Assembly (NCBI GenBank): GCA_944327195.1
Contig: CALVGV010000008.1
Coordinates: forward strand, 1-59,305
DNA from: an uncultured Limosilactobacillus sp.
Lineage (GTDB): Bacteria; Bacillota; Bacilli; Lactobacillales; Lactobacillaceae
DNA: 59,305 nucleotides
Direction of reading: 5' to 3'
Shown here: positions 31,767 through 40,739 of the stretch, in pieces
How the letters are laid out: each line of letters begins with the position of its first letter
Numbering within the stretch: the first letter of the stretch is position 1
Position numbers and translations under genes: made by a program
Notes under the pieces: model-generated
The model's database searches: none
Told to the model about the DNA's origin: nothing
Seen by the model: only the letters and a program-made list of their open reading frames with translations

Positions 31767-31858
31767 AAGAATTTCGTGTCACGTTCCCCAAAAAATGTTA
31801 CAATAATGTCACATAAAAGCGATATTATTGAACGGTTTCTAAAATGGGGGAACGAAAA

Positions 31859-32581
31859 ATGAAGCAATTCGGAAAGAAGTTATTAATGGCGGTGGCCGCT
31901 CTCGGCTTAACGGTGACCCTGGCGGCCTGCGGGTCGAGCTCGGCCTCCTCTTCATCTTCGTCGAGTGAGGCGACGTCCAGCAGCCAAACCACCAGCTCCG
32001 CCAGCGCGGCGGTCAAGAAGGCCAACAAGCTGATTAGCCAGGGCAAGTACCAAGCCGCCCTCAACACCCTCAACAAGGTCGACAAGGACACCAGTGCTTC
32101 CAAGGCGCTGAAGAAGGACCTCAAGAACTACCTGGCGGCCAAGCAAAACGTCAAGAAGCAGGACTACGACTCCGCGGCCACCAGCCTCTCGACCGTCAAG
32201 TCCTCGAGCTCGACGATGAAGTCGGCCTACAGCAAGCTGCGCAGCCAGATCGCCAGCTCTTCCAGCAGCTCGGTAGCGGCTAGCGCAACTAGCAGCAGTT
32301 CGTCGAGCACGACGACGGCCACGACAACTGCTAGCTCCAGTTCCAGCAGCCAGGCGGCAGCCAATTCCAGTGTGGCCAGCGCAACCAGCGAGGACGTGCT
32401 GAGCGCCTTTGCTAGCCAGGCCGGCTTCAACAAGGAAGGCTACGGGATCATCCCGGTTTCCAAGAACGGCAACGTCTACCGCTTCGAAGTGCGGCAGGAT
32501 AACTCCGACAACACGGTGGCAAACTTCGTCGGCATCTACGACTACAACAGCGTCACCAAGCAAATTAGCCAAGTTCAATAA
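31859..32581 (+). CDS. Serine-rich lipoprotein of unknown function
   Basis: 240 residues. A lipoprotein signal peptide ends in LTVTLAACG (lipobox, Cys about residue 24). A Ser-rich linker follows, then a helical region with TPR-like spacing (KKANKLISQGKYQAALNTL), a second Ser/Thr/Ala-rich stretch, and a C-terminal ~60-residue domain (GFNKEGYGIIPVSKNGNVY onward) like small secreted domains of lactobacilli. It would be anchored outside the membrane. Function unknown. A clear terminator follows. Confidence 0.85.
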   Translation: MKQFGKKLLMAVAALGLTVTLAACGSSSASSSSSSSEATSSSQTTSSASAAVKKANKLISQGKYQAALNTLNKVDKDTSASKALKKDLKNYLAAKQNVKKQDYDSAATSLSTVKSSSSTMKSAYSKLRSQIASSSSSSVAASATSSSSSSTTTATTTASSSSSSQAAANSSVASATSEDVLSAFASQAGFNKEGYGIIPVSKNGNVYRFEVRQDNSDNTVANFVGIYDYNSVTKQISQVQ

Positions 32582-32591
32582 ATCAGTGCGC

Positions 32592-32632
32592 AAAAACCGG
32601 GCAGCTGCCAATTTCGGCAACTGCCCGGTTTT
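32592..32632 (+). terminator. Terminator after lipoprotein gene
   Basis: AAAACCGGGCAG pairs with CTGCCCGGTTTT with an inner TGCC/GGCA stem; probably works in both directions. Confidence 0.9.
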
Positions 32633-32653
32633 GTGGTGTTATGGTGGAGCGGG

Positions 32654-32839
32654 GGCCTCCGCTCCGCAGCTTCCGCGGGCTGGAACATGGGGCCTCCGCT
32701 CCGCGAAAAGCGGGGGACCGTGACGATGGTGGGCACAACTTTGAGCCCCTCCGGGTCTCAAAGCTTGGCCTTTCACTAGGCGGTAAACCGCCAAGTGAAA
32801 TTTCACCATCTTGGCCCCCGTTTTTGCTCCGCTCCGGCC
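32654..32839 (-). repeat. R5: multi-hairpin repeat fused to a 3' arm of another class
   Basis: A complete class I copy (32691-32839; P2 AAAA-CGGGGG against CCCCCG-TTTT, P3 GATGGTG/CACCATC) preceded on the + strand by 37 bp (32654-32690) identical to the class II 3' arm of R10. The extra arm has no partner. It is best explained by one element landing in, or recombining with, another. Confidence 0.88.
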
Positions 32840-33059
32840 CGGTGGTACCCTTGCCGCAATCATCATGGTAGGGATACACGGCGTCTCTGAAGTAGATTTT
32901 TGGCAACGCCGAGGATAAGAGTACTTCGCCCCAGTAAAAAACGGCTAGGAGTCGCCTAGAGCGGTTGCGGAAGTAGAAAACAGCAAACAGTAGTCGAGCC
33001 TCGAATAAAAATAATAGGTTAGCTTGACAGTGATTTTTCCGGAAACTCACTCGGTGTGC
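32840..33059 (+). other. AT-richer intergenic core beside R5
   Basis: About 220 bp between R5 and the phosphatase gene without a gene. It starts with GGTGGTACCC, the reverse of the GGTACCACC flank of R9, R14 and R15, and contains small inverted repeats such as CGGCTAGGAGTCGCC. No promoter could be assigned with confidence. Confidence 0.5.
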
Positions 33060-33524
33060 TTAATCCACCCGCTCTTCCACGTATTCCAGCCAGTAACCCA
33101 AAGCCCGCTTCAGCTGGTCGTAGGTGTCCTGGAAGCGGTGGGTGTACCATGGGTCCGGGACCGGTTCTCCCTCGTGGCCCGGGGTCCGGTCGTTAATCGC
33201 GTGCACCCGGTCCTTAAATGCCGCCGGGGCGAGGGCCTTCAGGTCGCGCATGTTTTGGTCGTCCATCCCGATGATCAGGTCGTAGTCGGCAAAGTCGGCC
33301 GCCGTGATCTGGCGGGCGCGGTGGCCGCGGTCATCCAGCTGGTACTTGGCCATGATCTTGCGCGCCCCGGGGTGGGGGCGGTTGCCGATCTCGTAGTCCG
33401 AGGTCGCCGCCGAGGCCACCGTCACCCGATCGGCCAGGCCGGCGGCTTGCACCTGCTGGTAAAACATTGCTTCGGCCATCGGCGAGCGGCAGATGTTGCC
33501 GAGGCAGACAAAAAGAACCTTCAC
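33060..33524 (-). CDS. Low-molecular-weight protein-tyrosine phosphatase
   Basis: 154 residues. The catalytic P-loop CLGNICRS lies at residues 7-14 and the general acid in PDPWY near residue 125. It removes phosphate from phosphotyrosine, often on polysaccharide-synthesis kinases, though none is nearby. GTG start with a GAGGTG site. It is divergent from lemA. Confidence 0.93.
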   Translation of the reverse strand: MKVLFVCLGNICRSPMAEAMFYQQVQAAGLADRVTVASAATSDYEIGNRPHPGARKIMAKYQLDDRGHRARQITAADFADYDLIIGMDDQNMRDLKALAPAAFKDRVHAINDRTPGHEGEPVPDPWYTHRFQDTYDQLKRALGYWLEYVEERVD

Positions 33525-33676
33525 TAGTATTCACCTCAACCTTATTTTTCGTGGGGTTAGCGTCCCTTCCATTATACGGCATCCGCCCCCGCGCCCGCCA
33601 CGCTTTCGGGGTGGCGGCAAAGGTTAGCGCCCGGTTAAGAAAGGGCGAAATCGTTCCGCCACCCGCAGAAAATTGG

Positions 33677-33682
33677 TATAAT
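33677..33682 (+). promoter_or_regulatory. -10 of lemA-htpX
   Basis: A perfect TATAAT 17 bp after a weak TTCCGC. Confidence 0.5.
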
Positions 33683-33710
33683 CGAGGGACAACTAAAGGA
33701 GGAGAACGAA

Positions 33711-34280
33711 ATGATTGCCTTAATTATTATCATCGTGGTCGCCGTCCTGATCGGGATCTGGTACATGACCACCTACAACGGCTTGGTCAACCTCAAGACC
33801 CACGCCGACGAATCCTGGAGCCAGATCGACGTCCAGCTTCAGCGACGGAACGACCTGATTCCCAACCTCTTGGCCACCGTCAAGGGTTACAGCAAGTACG
33901 AAAAGAAGACCCTGACCGCCGTCACCGAGCTGCGCCAACAGCTGGTCAACCTGCCGGCCAGCGACCACCAGAAGATGATGGAGGTCTCCGACAAGCTCTC
34001 CGGGGCGCTGAACTCGCTCTACGCGGTGGCCGAAAACTACCCGGACCTCAAGGCGAGCGCCGAGTACAGCAAGCTGATGGAGGAGCTGAGCAACACCGAA
34101 AACAAGATTGCCTACTCCCGCCAGCTCTACAACTCGGTGGTGGCCAACTTCAACGCCAAGATCCAAAACTTCCCGGCCAACATCGTCGCCAAGAACCACC
34201 ACTTCACCGCCCTTGACTACCTGAAGGTGCCGGAAGCGGCCAAGGAAGCGCCGAAGGTTTCCTTCGACGACCTCGACTAG
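33711..34280 (+). CDS. lemA: LemA family protein
   Basis: 189 residues. One N-terminal membrane helix (residues about 2-20) is followed by a helical cytoplasmic or exposed domain with the typical LQRRNDLIPNLLATVKGY block. Function is not settled; LemA is usually paired with HtpX-type proteases, as here (10-bp gap). ATG 33711 follows AAAGGAGGAG. Confidence 0.93.
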   Translation: MIALIIIIVVAVLIGIWYMTTYNGLVNLKTHADESWSQIDVQLQRRNDLIPNLLATVKGYSKYEKKTLTAVTELRQQLVNLPASDHQKMMEVSDKLSGALNSLYAVAENYPDLKASAEYSKLMEELSNTENKIAYSRQLYNSVVANFNAKIQNFPANIVAKNHHFTALDYLKVPEAAKEAPKVSFDDLD

Positions 34281-34290
34281 GTAATTTGCC

Positions 34291-35172
34291 ATGCTCTACC
34301 AACAAATTGCAATGAACAAGCGGCGGACGATCTACGTGATGATCGGCTTCACCCTCCTGGTGGCCCTGATCGGCGCCGCGGTCGGCCGCCTCTTTGCCGG
34401 CACGGCCGCCGGCGGGGTGATCATCGCCCTGGTGATCGCCCTGATCTACGTTTCGGTGATGGTTGGCCAGTCGACCGACGTGGTGATGAACATGAACAAC
34501 GCCCGCGAGCTGACCAGCGCCGACCAGTACCCGGAGCTGTGGCACGTGGTTGAGGACATGGCGATCGTTGCCCAGGTGCCGATGCCGCGGGTCTTCGTGA
34601 TTGACGACCCGAGCCCGAACGCCTTTGCCACCGGTAACGACCCCCAGCACGCCGCGGTGGCCGCCACCACCGGCCTGCTGGCGATCATGGACCGCGAGCA
34701 GCTGGAAGGGGTGATGGGCCACGAGATGACCCACGTTCGCAACTACGACATCCGCCTGCAGACGATCGCCCTGGCCCTCTCGGCGGCGATCAGCCTGCTG
34801 GTCAACTTCGCCGGCAACTTCTGGTGGCTGGGCGGCAGCCGCGATGACGACCGCCGGGACGGCGGCGGGGCCCTGGCGATCTTGGGGTCGATCCTCTTGA
34901 TCATCCTCGCCCCGCTGGCGGCGACGATCGCCCAGATGGCCCTCTCCCGCAACCGCGAGTACCTGGCCGACGCCGGGGCGGTTGAGCTGACCCGCAACCC
35001 CCAGGGAATGATCCGGGCCCTGGAGGCGCTGAAGGGGGCACCGGCGATGAAGCACGCCGACCCGAGCAGCGCGGCCCTCTACATCAACGAGCCGGAGGGG
35101 AGCCGTTGGAGCCACTTCTTCGACACCCACCCGCCGCTGGACGACCGGATCGCCCGGCTGAAGAAAATGTAA
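34291..35172 (+). CDS. htpX: Membrane zinc metalloprotease HtpX
   Basis: 293 residues, M48 peptidase. Two N-terminal helices, the zinc site HEMTH (in [10 protein letters not shown]), two further helices and the third zinc ligand Glu in [13 protein letters not shown]. It degrades misfolded membrane proteins. It forms an operon with lemA and ends at a terminator. Confidence 0.95.
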   Translation: MLYQQIAMNKRRTIYVMIGFTLLVALIGAAVGRLFAGTAAGGVIIALVIALIYVSVMVGQSTDVVMNMNNARELTSADQYPELWHVVEDMAIVAQVPMPRVFVIDDPSPNAFATGNDPQHAAVAATTGLLAIMDREQLEGVMGHEMTHVRNYDIRLQTIALALSAAISLLVNFAGNFWWLGGSRDDDRRDGGGALAILGSILLIILAPLAATIAQMALSRNREYLADAGAVELTRNPQGMIRALEALKGAPAMKHADPSSAALYINEPEGSRWSHFFDTHPPLDDRIARLKKM

Positions 35173-35184
35173 TCAACCCAAACT

Positions 35185-35220
35185 GACCGCTTTTCCTTTC
35201 GGAAGGGCGGCCATTTTTTT
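35185..35220 (+). terminator. Terminator after htpX
   Basis: GACCGC and TTCC pair with GGAA and GCGGCC, followed by T7. Confidence 0.75.
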
Positions 35221-35329
35221 CGTTTCCGCCATCCAAACCGGGGAAAATTGACCGGGGCAATCACGCGCCGGGGCGGCCTTTGGGGGGCGACAGTTGCCGG
35301 CGAAGGTCGCACGGGTCGGCCGGGAGTGA

Positions 35330-35335
35330 TATAAT
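35330..35335 (+). promoter_or_regulatory. -10 of murF
   Basis: TATAAT about 80 bp before the start codon; no clear -35 at the right distance. Confidence 0.45.
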
Positions 35336-35413
35336 TAGGCATTGACTAATTGTCCGCCTCCCTTGTGCGGGGCCGGGCAAGACTCCGTAGAAATGAAGAA
35401 GGGAAATTAACCA

Positions 35414-36802
35414 ATGAAGATGGAATTAGCCGAAATCGCCAAGGCGGTGCAGGCAAAGAACGACATTTCCCGCTGGCAAGACCGGGAAGTGACCAGCGTG
35501 GCCTTTGACAGCCGGAACCTGACCCCGGGGGCCCTCTTTGTGCCCTTGATCGGCGCCCAGGACGGCCACAAGTTTGTGCCGGCCGCCTTTGAAAACGGCG
35601 CCGCGGCCACCCTCTGGGCCGCCGACCACGCCCTGCCGGACGACGACCAACCGCGGCTGGTGGTAACCGACCCGCTGGCCGCCCTCCAGGCCCTCGGCAA
35701 GTACTACCTTCACAAGATCAACCCGGTGGTGGTGGCCGTTACCGGCAGCAACGGCAAGACGACCACCAAGGACATGATCGCCGCCATCCTGGCCACCCAG
35801 ATGAACGTTACCAAGACCCCGGCCAACTTCAACAACCAGATCGGCGTCCCGGTGACCCTTTTGAACATGGACGCCAGCACCGAGGCGGTGGTGGTCGAAA
35901 TGGGGATGGACCACTTCGGCGAGCTCGACCTCTTGAGCAAGTTGGTCACCCCCGACATCGCCGTGATCACGATGATCGGCGAGGCCCACATCGAATTCTT
36001 CGGCACCCGCGACAAGATCGCCGACGCCAAGATGGAGATCACCCACGGCCTGCAGGAGGATGGCTTCCTGGTCTACAACGGCGACGAACCGCTCCTGCGC
36101 GAGCGGGTGGCCGACCTGGCCCAGGAGAGCCGCGCCTTTGGCCGCCAGCTCGATAACGACCTCTACGCCACCAGCGTCACCGCCCAGGGCAACCAACTGA
36201 CCTTCACCGTCAACGAGTGGCCGGACGAGGAATTCACCATCCCCCTGCTCGGTGAGTACAACGTCAACAACGCCCTGGCGGCGATGACCGTCGGCAAGCT
36301 CCTCCACGTCAGCGCTGGCCACATGAAGGCCGCCCTGGCCCACTTCGATTTGACCGCCAACCGGACCGAGTGGGTCAGCGGCAAGCACGGCGAGCGGATC
36401 CTCTCCGACGTCTACAATTCCAACCCGACCGCCGTTCACGAGGTGCTGAAGACGGTGGCGGCGGTTCCGGCAACCGGCAAGAAGGTGCTGGTGCTCGGCG
36501 ACATGCTGGAGCTGGGCAAGGCCGGGGCCGACCTCCACGCCGGCTTAGCCAAGGACATTTCGGCCGACCAGTACGCGGCCGTCTACCTGATCGGCCCGCT
36601 GATGGCCAACCTGCGCGACCGGCTGCTGGCCGACGGCTACCCGGAAGGCAACCTCCACTACTACCAAACCGACCAGCAGGAGGAAATGGCCGCCGACCTG
36701 GCAGCAACCCTCACGGCGGGCGACGTCGTCTTGCTGAAGGCCAGCCACGGGATTCACCTGGAAAAGACCCTGGCCGCCCTCCGCAAACAGCCGGAAGAAT
36801 AA
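35414..36802 (+). CDS. murF: UDP-MurNAc-tripeptide--D-Ala-D-Ala ligase
   Basis: A 462-residue Mur ligase that adds the terminal dipeptide to the peptidoglycan precursor. The ATP loop VTGSNGKTTTKDMI lies near residue 113. EMGMDHFGELDLLSKL and the C-terminal YNSNPTAV are typical of MurF. Together with alr (D-Ala supply, 38869) it links this region to wall synthesis. ATG 35414 follows AGAAGGGAAAT. Confidence 0.95.
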   Translation: MKMELAEIAKAVQAKNDISRWQDREVTSVAFDSRNLTPGALFVPLIGAQDGHKFVPAAFENGAAATLWAADHALPDDDQPRLVVTDPLAALQALGKYYLHKINPVVVAVTGSNGKTTTKDMIAAILATQMNVTKTPANFNNQIGVPVTLLNMDASTEAVVVEMGMDHFGELDLLSKLVTPDIAVITMIGEAHIEFFGTRDKIADAKMEITHGLQEDGFLVYNGDEPLLRERVADLAQESRAFGRQLDNDLYATSVTAQGNQLTFTVNEWPDEEFTIPLLGEYNVNNALAAMTVGKLLHVSAGHMKAALAHFDLTANRTEWVSGKHGERILSDVYNSNPTAVHEVLKTVAAVPATGKKVLVLGDMLELGKAGADLHAGLAKDISADQYAAVYLIGPLMANLRDRLLADGYPEGNLHYYQTDQQEEMAADLAATLTAGDVVLLKASHGIHLEKTLAALRKQPEE

Positions 36803-36838
36803 ATGTGAAAATTTTTCGCCGAACCAAAAGTTTCGCGG

Positions 36839-37010
36839 TATAATAGGGGCTTCAAGTGTGGCAAAAGCCACGCAGCCAAGCATGATCCCAAACCGCGGGC
36901 TTTTTTCATAAGGTGCGGTTTGCAGGAAAAGTGGGGGAGGCAAAGTTCCCATCAGCCATCCCCCAAGGGGGCCGGGACCGGGCCCCGCAAAGCACAATAA
37001 TTAACTGAGG
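36839..37010 (+). promoter_or_regulatory. -10 and long leader of cshA
   Basis: TATAAT at 36839-36844 is followed by a ~165-nt leader. AAACCGC (36889 region) can pair with GCGGTTT (36914 region) across a T6 run, so alternative hairpins, one terminator-like, are possible. Long structured leaders are common for cold-inducible DEAD-box helicases; control here is inferred. Confidence 0.45.
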
Positions 37011-37017
37011 TGACAAC

Positions 37018-38505
37018 TTGAAATTTGCAGAATTAGGCTTGTCCAAGAGCCTGTTGAAGGCCGTTCAAAAGAGCGGCTACGAAGAAGCAACCCCGATCCA
37101 GGAACAAACGATTCCGCTGGTCCTCGCTGGCCACGACGTGATCGGCCAGGCCCAGACCGGGACCGGGAAGACGGCCGCCTTTGGCCTCCCCCTGCTCGAA
37201 CACGTTGACCTGGACAACCCGGCGATCCAGGCGATCATCATCTCGCCTACCCGCGAGCTGGCCATCCAGACCCAGGAGGAGCTCTTCCGCCTCGGCCGCG
37301 ACAAGCACGTCAAGGTCCAGGTCGTCTACGGTGGGGCCGACATTCGCCGCCAGATCAAGGCGCTCAAGCAGCACCCGCAGATTCTGGTCGGCACCCCGGG
37401 CCGGTTGCGCGACCACCTGAACCGAAAGACGGTCAAGCTCGACCAGATGAAGACCCTGGTGCTCGACGAGGCCGACGAAATGCTCAACATGGGCTTTTTG
37501 GAGGACATCGAGGCGATCATCAAGCAGACGCCGGCTGACCGCCAGACCCTCCTCTTCTCGGCCACGATGCCGCCGGCGATCAAGAAGATCGGTGTTCAGT
37601 TCATGACCGAACCGCAGACGGTCAAGATCGCCGCCAAGGAGCTGACCACCGACCTGGTTGACCAGTACTACATCCGCGCCAAGGACTACGAGAAGTTCGA
37701 CATCATGACCCGGCTGATCGACGTCCAGGATCCCGACTTAACGATCGTCTTCGGCCGCACCAAGCGGCGGGTCGACGAGCTTTCCCGCGGCCTGATTGCC
37801 CGTGGCTACAACGCCGCCGGCATCCACGGCGACCTCACCCAGGAGCGGCGGACCAAGATCATGAAGCGCTTCAAGCAGGGCGAGCTCGACATCCTGGTGG
37901 CCACCGACGTCGCCGCCCGCGGGCTCGACATTTCCGGGGTGACCCACGTCTACAACTACGACATCCCGTCCGACCCCGACTCCTACGTTCACCGGATCGG
38001 CCGGACCGGCCGCGCCGGCCACCACGGGGTTTCGCTGACCTTCGTCACCCCGAACGAGATGGACTACCTCCACGAAATCGAGAAGCTGACCAAGGTCCGG
38101 ATGCTACCGCTGAAGCCGCCGTCGGCCGAGGACGCCTTCCGCGGCCAGGTGGCCAGTGCGATCAACGACATCGACCAGCTGATCAAGGACCCGGCCACCG
38201 CCCGCTACCAGGAGGCGGCCGAGAAGCTGCTCGCCGACCACGACGCCCTTGACCTGGTGGCGGCCTTGCTCAACGACCTGACCAAGGACGACGCCAGCCA
38301 AGTGCCGGTTAAGATCACGCCGGAACGGCCGCTGCCGCGCCGCAAGCCGGCCCAGCGTAACGGCTACCGTGGCAAGCGCGATGGTCACCACCGCCGCAAC
38401 TTCCGCGAGGGCAAGCGCCGCTTTAACGGCCGCCGCCGCAACGGGGGCAACCACGCCGGCAAGGGCAAGCCGGTCTTCAAGATCCACAAGAAGCGGGAGG
38501 ACTAG
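37018..38505 (+). CDS. cshA: DEAD-box RNA helicase CshA
   Basis: 495 residues. Motifs in order: Q motif ATPIQEQTIPLVL, Walker A AQTGTGKT, PTREL, VLDEADEM, SAT, and HRIGRTGRAG. The last ~60 residues are rich in Arg, Lys, Asn and Gly (RRNFREGKRR), an RNA-binding tail as in CshA of the RNA degradosome. It unwinds mRNA structure and helps ribosome assembly and cold growth. TTG start at 37018 after GAGGTG. acpS follows at 2 bp. Confidence 0.94.
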   Translation: MKFAELGLSKSLLKAVQKSGYEEATPIQEQTIPLVLAGHDVIGQAQTGTGKTAAFGLPLLEHVDLDNPAIQAIIISPTRELAIQTQEELFRLGRDKHVKVQVVYGGADIRRQIKALKQHPQILVGTPGRLRDHLNRKTVKLDQMKTLVLDEADEMLNMGFLEDIEAIIKQTPADRQTLLFSATMPPAIKKIGVQFMTEPQTVKIAAKELTTDLVDQYYIRAKDYEKFDIMTRLIDVQDPDLTIVFGRTKRRVDELSRGLIARGYNAAGIHGDLTQERRTKIMKRFKQGELDILVATDVAARGLDISGVTHVYNYDIPSDPDSYVHRIGRTGRAGHHGVSLTFVTPNEMDYLHEIEKLTKVRMLPLKPPSAEDAFRGQVASAINDIDQLIKDPATARYQEAAEKLLADHDALDLVAALLNDLTKDDASQVPVKITPERPLPRRKPAQRNGYRGKRDGHHRRNFREGKRRFNGRRRNGGNHAGKGKPVFKIHKKRED

Positions 38506-38507
38506 CA

Positions 38508-38876
38508 ATGATTGAGGGAACCGGCAACGACCTGACCGAGCTGGCCCGGGTCAAGCGGGCGCTGGAAAAGCAGCCGACCTTCCTCGAGCGGGTGCTGGCC
38601 CCCGAGGAACGGGCCCAGGCGGCCGCCTTCCACGGCCAGCGGCTGGTTGAATACGTCGGTGGCCGCTGGTCGCTCAAGGAGTCCTTTGCCAAGGCGATGG
38701 GGACCGGGATCGGCCCCGAGGTTGGCTTTCAGGACCTGGCGATCGTCGACAACGACCGCGGCAAGCCCGAGGTCCTGCGGTCCCCCTACCCGGGGAAGGT
38801 CCACGTGGCGATCAGCCACACCAAGGAACTGGTAATGACGAACGTAACCCTAGAAAGGATGGCTAAGAATGATTAG
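38508..38876 (+). CDS. acpS: Holo-[acyl-carrier-protein] synthase
   Basis: A 122-residue phosphopantetheinyl transferase that activates ACP for fatty-acid synthesis. The magnesium-binding Asp lies in GTGNDLTEL and the conserved Glu in SLKESFAKAMGTGIG. It overlaps alr by 8 bp, a pairing found throughout Firmicutes. Confidence 0.94.
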   Translation: MIEGTGNDLTELARVKRALEKQPTFLERVLAPEERAQAAAFHGQRLVEYVGGRWSLKESFAKAMGTGIGPEVGFQDLAIVDNDRGKPEVLRSPYPGKVHVAISHTKELVMTNVTLERMAKND

Positions 38877-39999
38877 CGCACAGCTGAGGGAAGCAACCCT
38901 CGAAGTCGATTTAGCGGCCCTGCGGCACAACCTCAGAACCCAACTCAAGCAAATTCCCGGTGCCCAGGTGCTGGCCGTGGTCAAGGCCAACGCCTACGGT
39001 AACGGCCTGATCCCGGTGGCAACCTGCCTCAATTCGGAGCCGGGGATCGCCGGCTTCTGCGTGGCGATGCTCGATGAGGGCCGCCAGCTGCGCGACGTCG
39101 GCATCGAAAAGACGGTCCTGGTGCTCGGCATCACCCCGGTCAAGTACGCCCCGGTGGCGGCCGCCGAGGGGGTTTCGCTGGCCGTCGGTGACCTCGACTG
39201 GCTGCGCGCCTACCGCGACCTAGCCAGGGTGACCGGGATCGACAAGCCCCTCCGCGTTCACCTGGCGCTCGATACCGGGATGGGGCGGATCGGCTTCACC
39301 AACAAGGAGGACCTGGCCAAGGCCGTCGAACTGGTGCAGGATCCGGCCTTCGACTTCGAGGGGATCTTCACCCACTTCTCGACCGCCGACAGTGGCCGCC
39401 AGCACGACACCGCGCACTTCGCCAAGCAGGTGGCCAAGTGGGACGACCTGCTGAGCGTGGTCAAGGAGAAGCCCCGCTACGTGCACGTGGCCAACTCGGC
39501 GACCGCCCTCTGGCACCAGGACAAGGTGGTCAGCAAGATCGTCCGGATGGGGATCTCCCTCTACGGTTGCAACCCGTCCGGCAGCGAACTGGCGCCAAGC
39601 TGGCAGCTGGCGCCGGTGACCTCCCTGACCGCCCGGCTGACCTTCGTCAAGAAGCTGGCCGCCGGCGAAGCGGTCAGCTACGGGGCCACCTACGTTGCCA
39701 AGGAGGACGAGTGGGTCGGCACCGTGCCGGTGGGCTACGCCGACGGCTACTGCCGTGGCCTGACCGGCTACGAGGTGCTGATCAACGGCCAGCGCTGCCC
39801 GATTCTGGGGCGGATCTGCATGGACCAGTTCATGGTGCGCCTGCCGGAGAAGCTGCCGGTCGGCACCCGGGTGGTCCTGCTCGGCAAGTCCGGTGACGAG
39901 CAAATCACCGCCACCGACCTGGCCGACCAGCTGGGGACGATCAACTACGAGGTCCTGACCAACTTCAACGAGCGCCTCCGCCGGGAGTACCGGGGGTAA
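38869..39999 (+). CDS. alr: Alanine racemase
   Basis: A 376-residue PLP enzyme making D-alanine for peptidoglycan and teichoic acids. The PLP lysine is in AVVKANAYGNG (about residue 40) and the catalytic Tyr of the partner subunit is in VSYGATYVAK. Start ATG 38869 lies inside acpS with AAAGGATGG as ribosome site. The stop overlaps mazF (TAATG). Confidence 0.95.
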   Translation: MISAQLREATLEVDLAALRHNLRTQLKQIPGAQVLAVVKANAYGNGLIPVATCLNSEPGIAGFCVAMLDEGRQLRDVGIEKTVLVLGITPVKYAPVAAAEGVSLAVGDLDWLRAYRDLARVTGIDKPLRVHLALDTGMGRIGFTNKEDLAKAVELVQDPAFDFEGIFTHFSTADSGRQHDTAHFAKQVAKWDDLLSVVKEKPRYVHVANSATALWHQDKVVSKIVRMGISLYGCNPSGSELAPSWQLAPVTSLTARLTFVKKLAAGEAVSYGATYVAKEDEWVGTVPVGYADGYCRGLTGYEVLINGQRCPILGRICMDQFMVRLPEKLPVGTRVVLLGKSGDEQITATDLADQLGTINYEVLTNFNERLRREYRG

Positions 40000-40361
40000 T
40001 GGCGGCCGGTGCGCGCACCCAGGAAATCATGCGCGGCGACGTCTACTACGCCGACCTCGATCCGGTGGTTGGTTCGGAGCAGGGCGGCGTCCGCCCGGTC
40101 CTGGTGGTGCAAAACGACGTCGGCAACCTCCACAGCCCAACGGTGATCGTGGCGGCGATCACCACCAAGCTGACCAAGCACCGTCTGCCAACCCACGTTT
40201 TCCTGGCGGCGGCTGATTCGGGGATTGCCAAGAATTCGATGATCCTCCTCGAGCAGGTGCGGACGATTGACAAGCAGCGCCTCCGTCAGAGGGTGACCCA
40301 CCTGGGCGCCCCGGTGATGAAGCGGGTCGATCACGCTTTGCGGATTAGCGTTCATGTTTAG
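39999..40361 (+). CDS. mazF: MazF/PemK-family endoribonuclease toxin without visible antitoxin
   Basis: 120 residues from ATG 39999, or 110 if ATG 40029 is used; the family normally starts MRGDVYYADL, which favours 40029. Family motifs are RGDVYYADLDPVVGSEQGG and ITTKLTKHRLPTHV. MazF cuts single-stranded mRNA at short motifs. In Bacillus an antitoxin gene sits between alr and this gene, but here the two genes overlap by one base, so there is no room for it. Repeat R6 begins 5 bp after the stop. Confidence 0.92.
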   Translation: MAAGARTQEIMRGDVYYADLDPVVGSEQGGVRPVLVVQNDVGNLHSPTVIVAAITTKLTKHRLPTHVFLAAADSGIAKNSMILLEQVRTIDKQRLRQRVTHLGAPVMKRVDHALRISVHV

Positions 40362-40365
40362 TGGG

Positions 40366-40514
40366 GGCCTCCGCTCCGCGAAAAGCAGCCCTGCTGGAAC
40401 GTGGGGGGCACGACTCTGAGCCCCTCCGGGTCTCAGAGCTCGACCTTATTCTAGGCGGTAAACCGCCAAGAATAATTTCCCCACTGAGGGGGCTGTTTTC
40501 GCTCCGCTCCGGCC
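40366..40514 (-). repeat. R6: multi-hairpin repeat with class II P3
   Basis: Starts 5 bp after the mazF stop. In its own orientation P2 is GCGAAAA-CAGCCC with GGGCTG-C-TTTTCGC, P3 GTGGGG/CCCCAC, P4 TTATTCT/AGAATAA topped by GGCGG/CCGCC, P5 CTCTGAG/CTCAGAG. Its P0 hairpin lies outside (TAGAGGTTG 40524-40532 with CAACCACTA 40558-40566). Confidence 0.9.
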
Positions 40515-40739
40515 AGGCGTCGGTAGAGGTTGGTGGCGACTGATTGTGGTTAGGCGACAACCACTAGGGGACGCCTCATCGAACCAATGAAAAACTTAAC
40601 GGGCGACTTTCTCCTCTCCTGGTGAGGGTAGAAACGCCCCCCTAAAATAGCGTAGTCAGCCTACAAAAAAGAGCTTGCCGAGCACAGGATGCTTAGCAAG
40701 CTCTTTTGAATTGTGTCAGTTGGTTTAGTCACCGTTGCC
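40515..40739 (+). other. Intergenic core between R6 and R7
   Basis: 225 bp: the P0 hairpin of R6, a stretch without recognisable gene, and the terminator at 40668-40707. No ORF with a ribosome site is seen. Confidence 0.6.
40668..40707 (+). terminator. Bidirectional terminator near MFS gene (left copy)
   Basis: AAAAGAGCTTGC pairs with GCAAGCTCTTTT. A related hairpin in inverse orientation lies on the other side of the MFS gene at 42089-42130. Confidence 0.85.
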
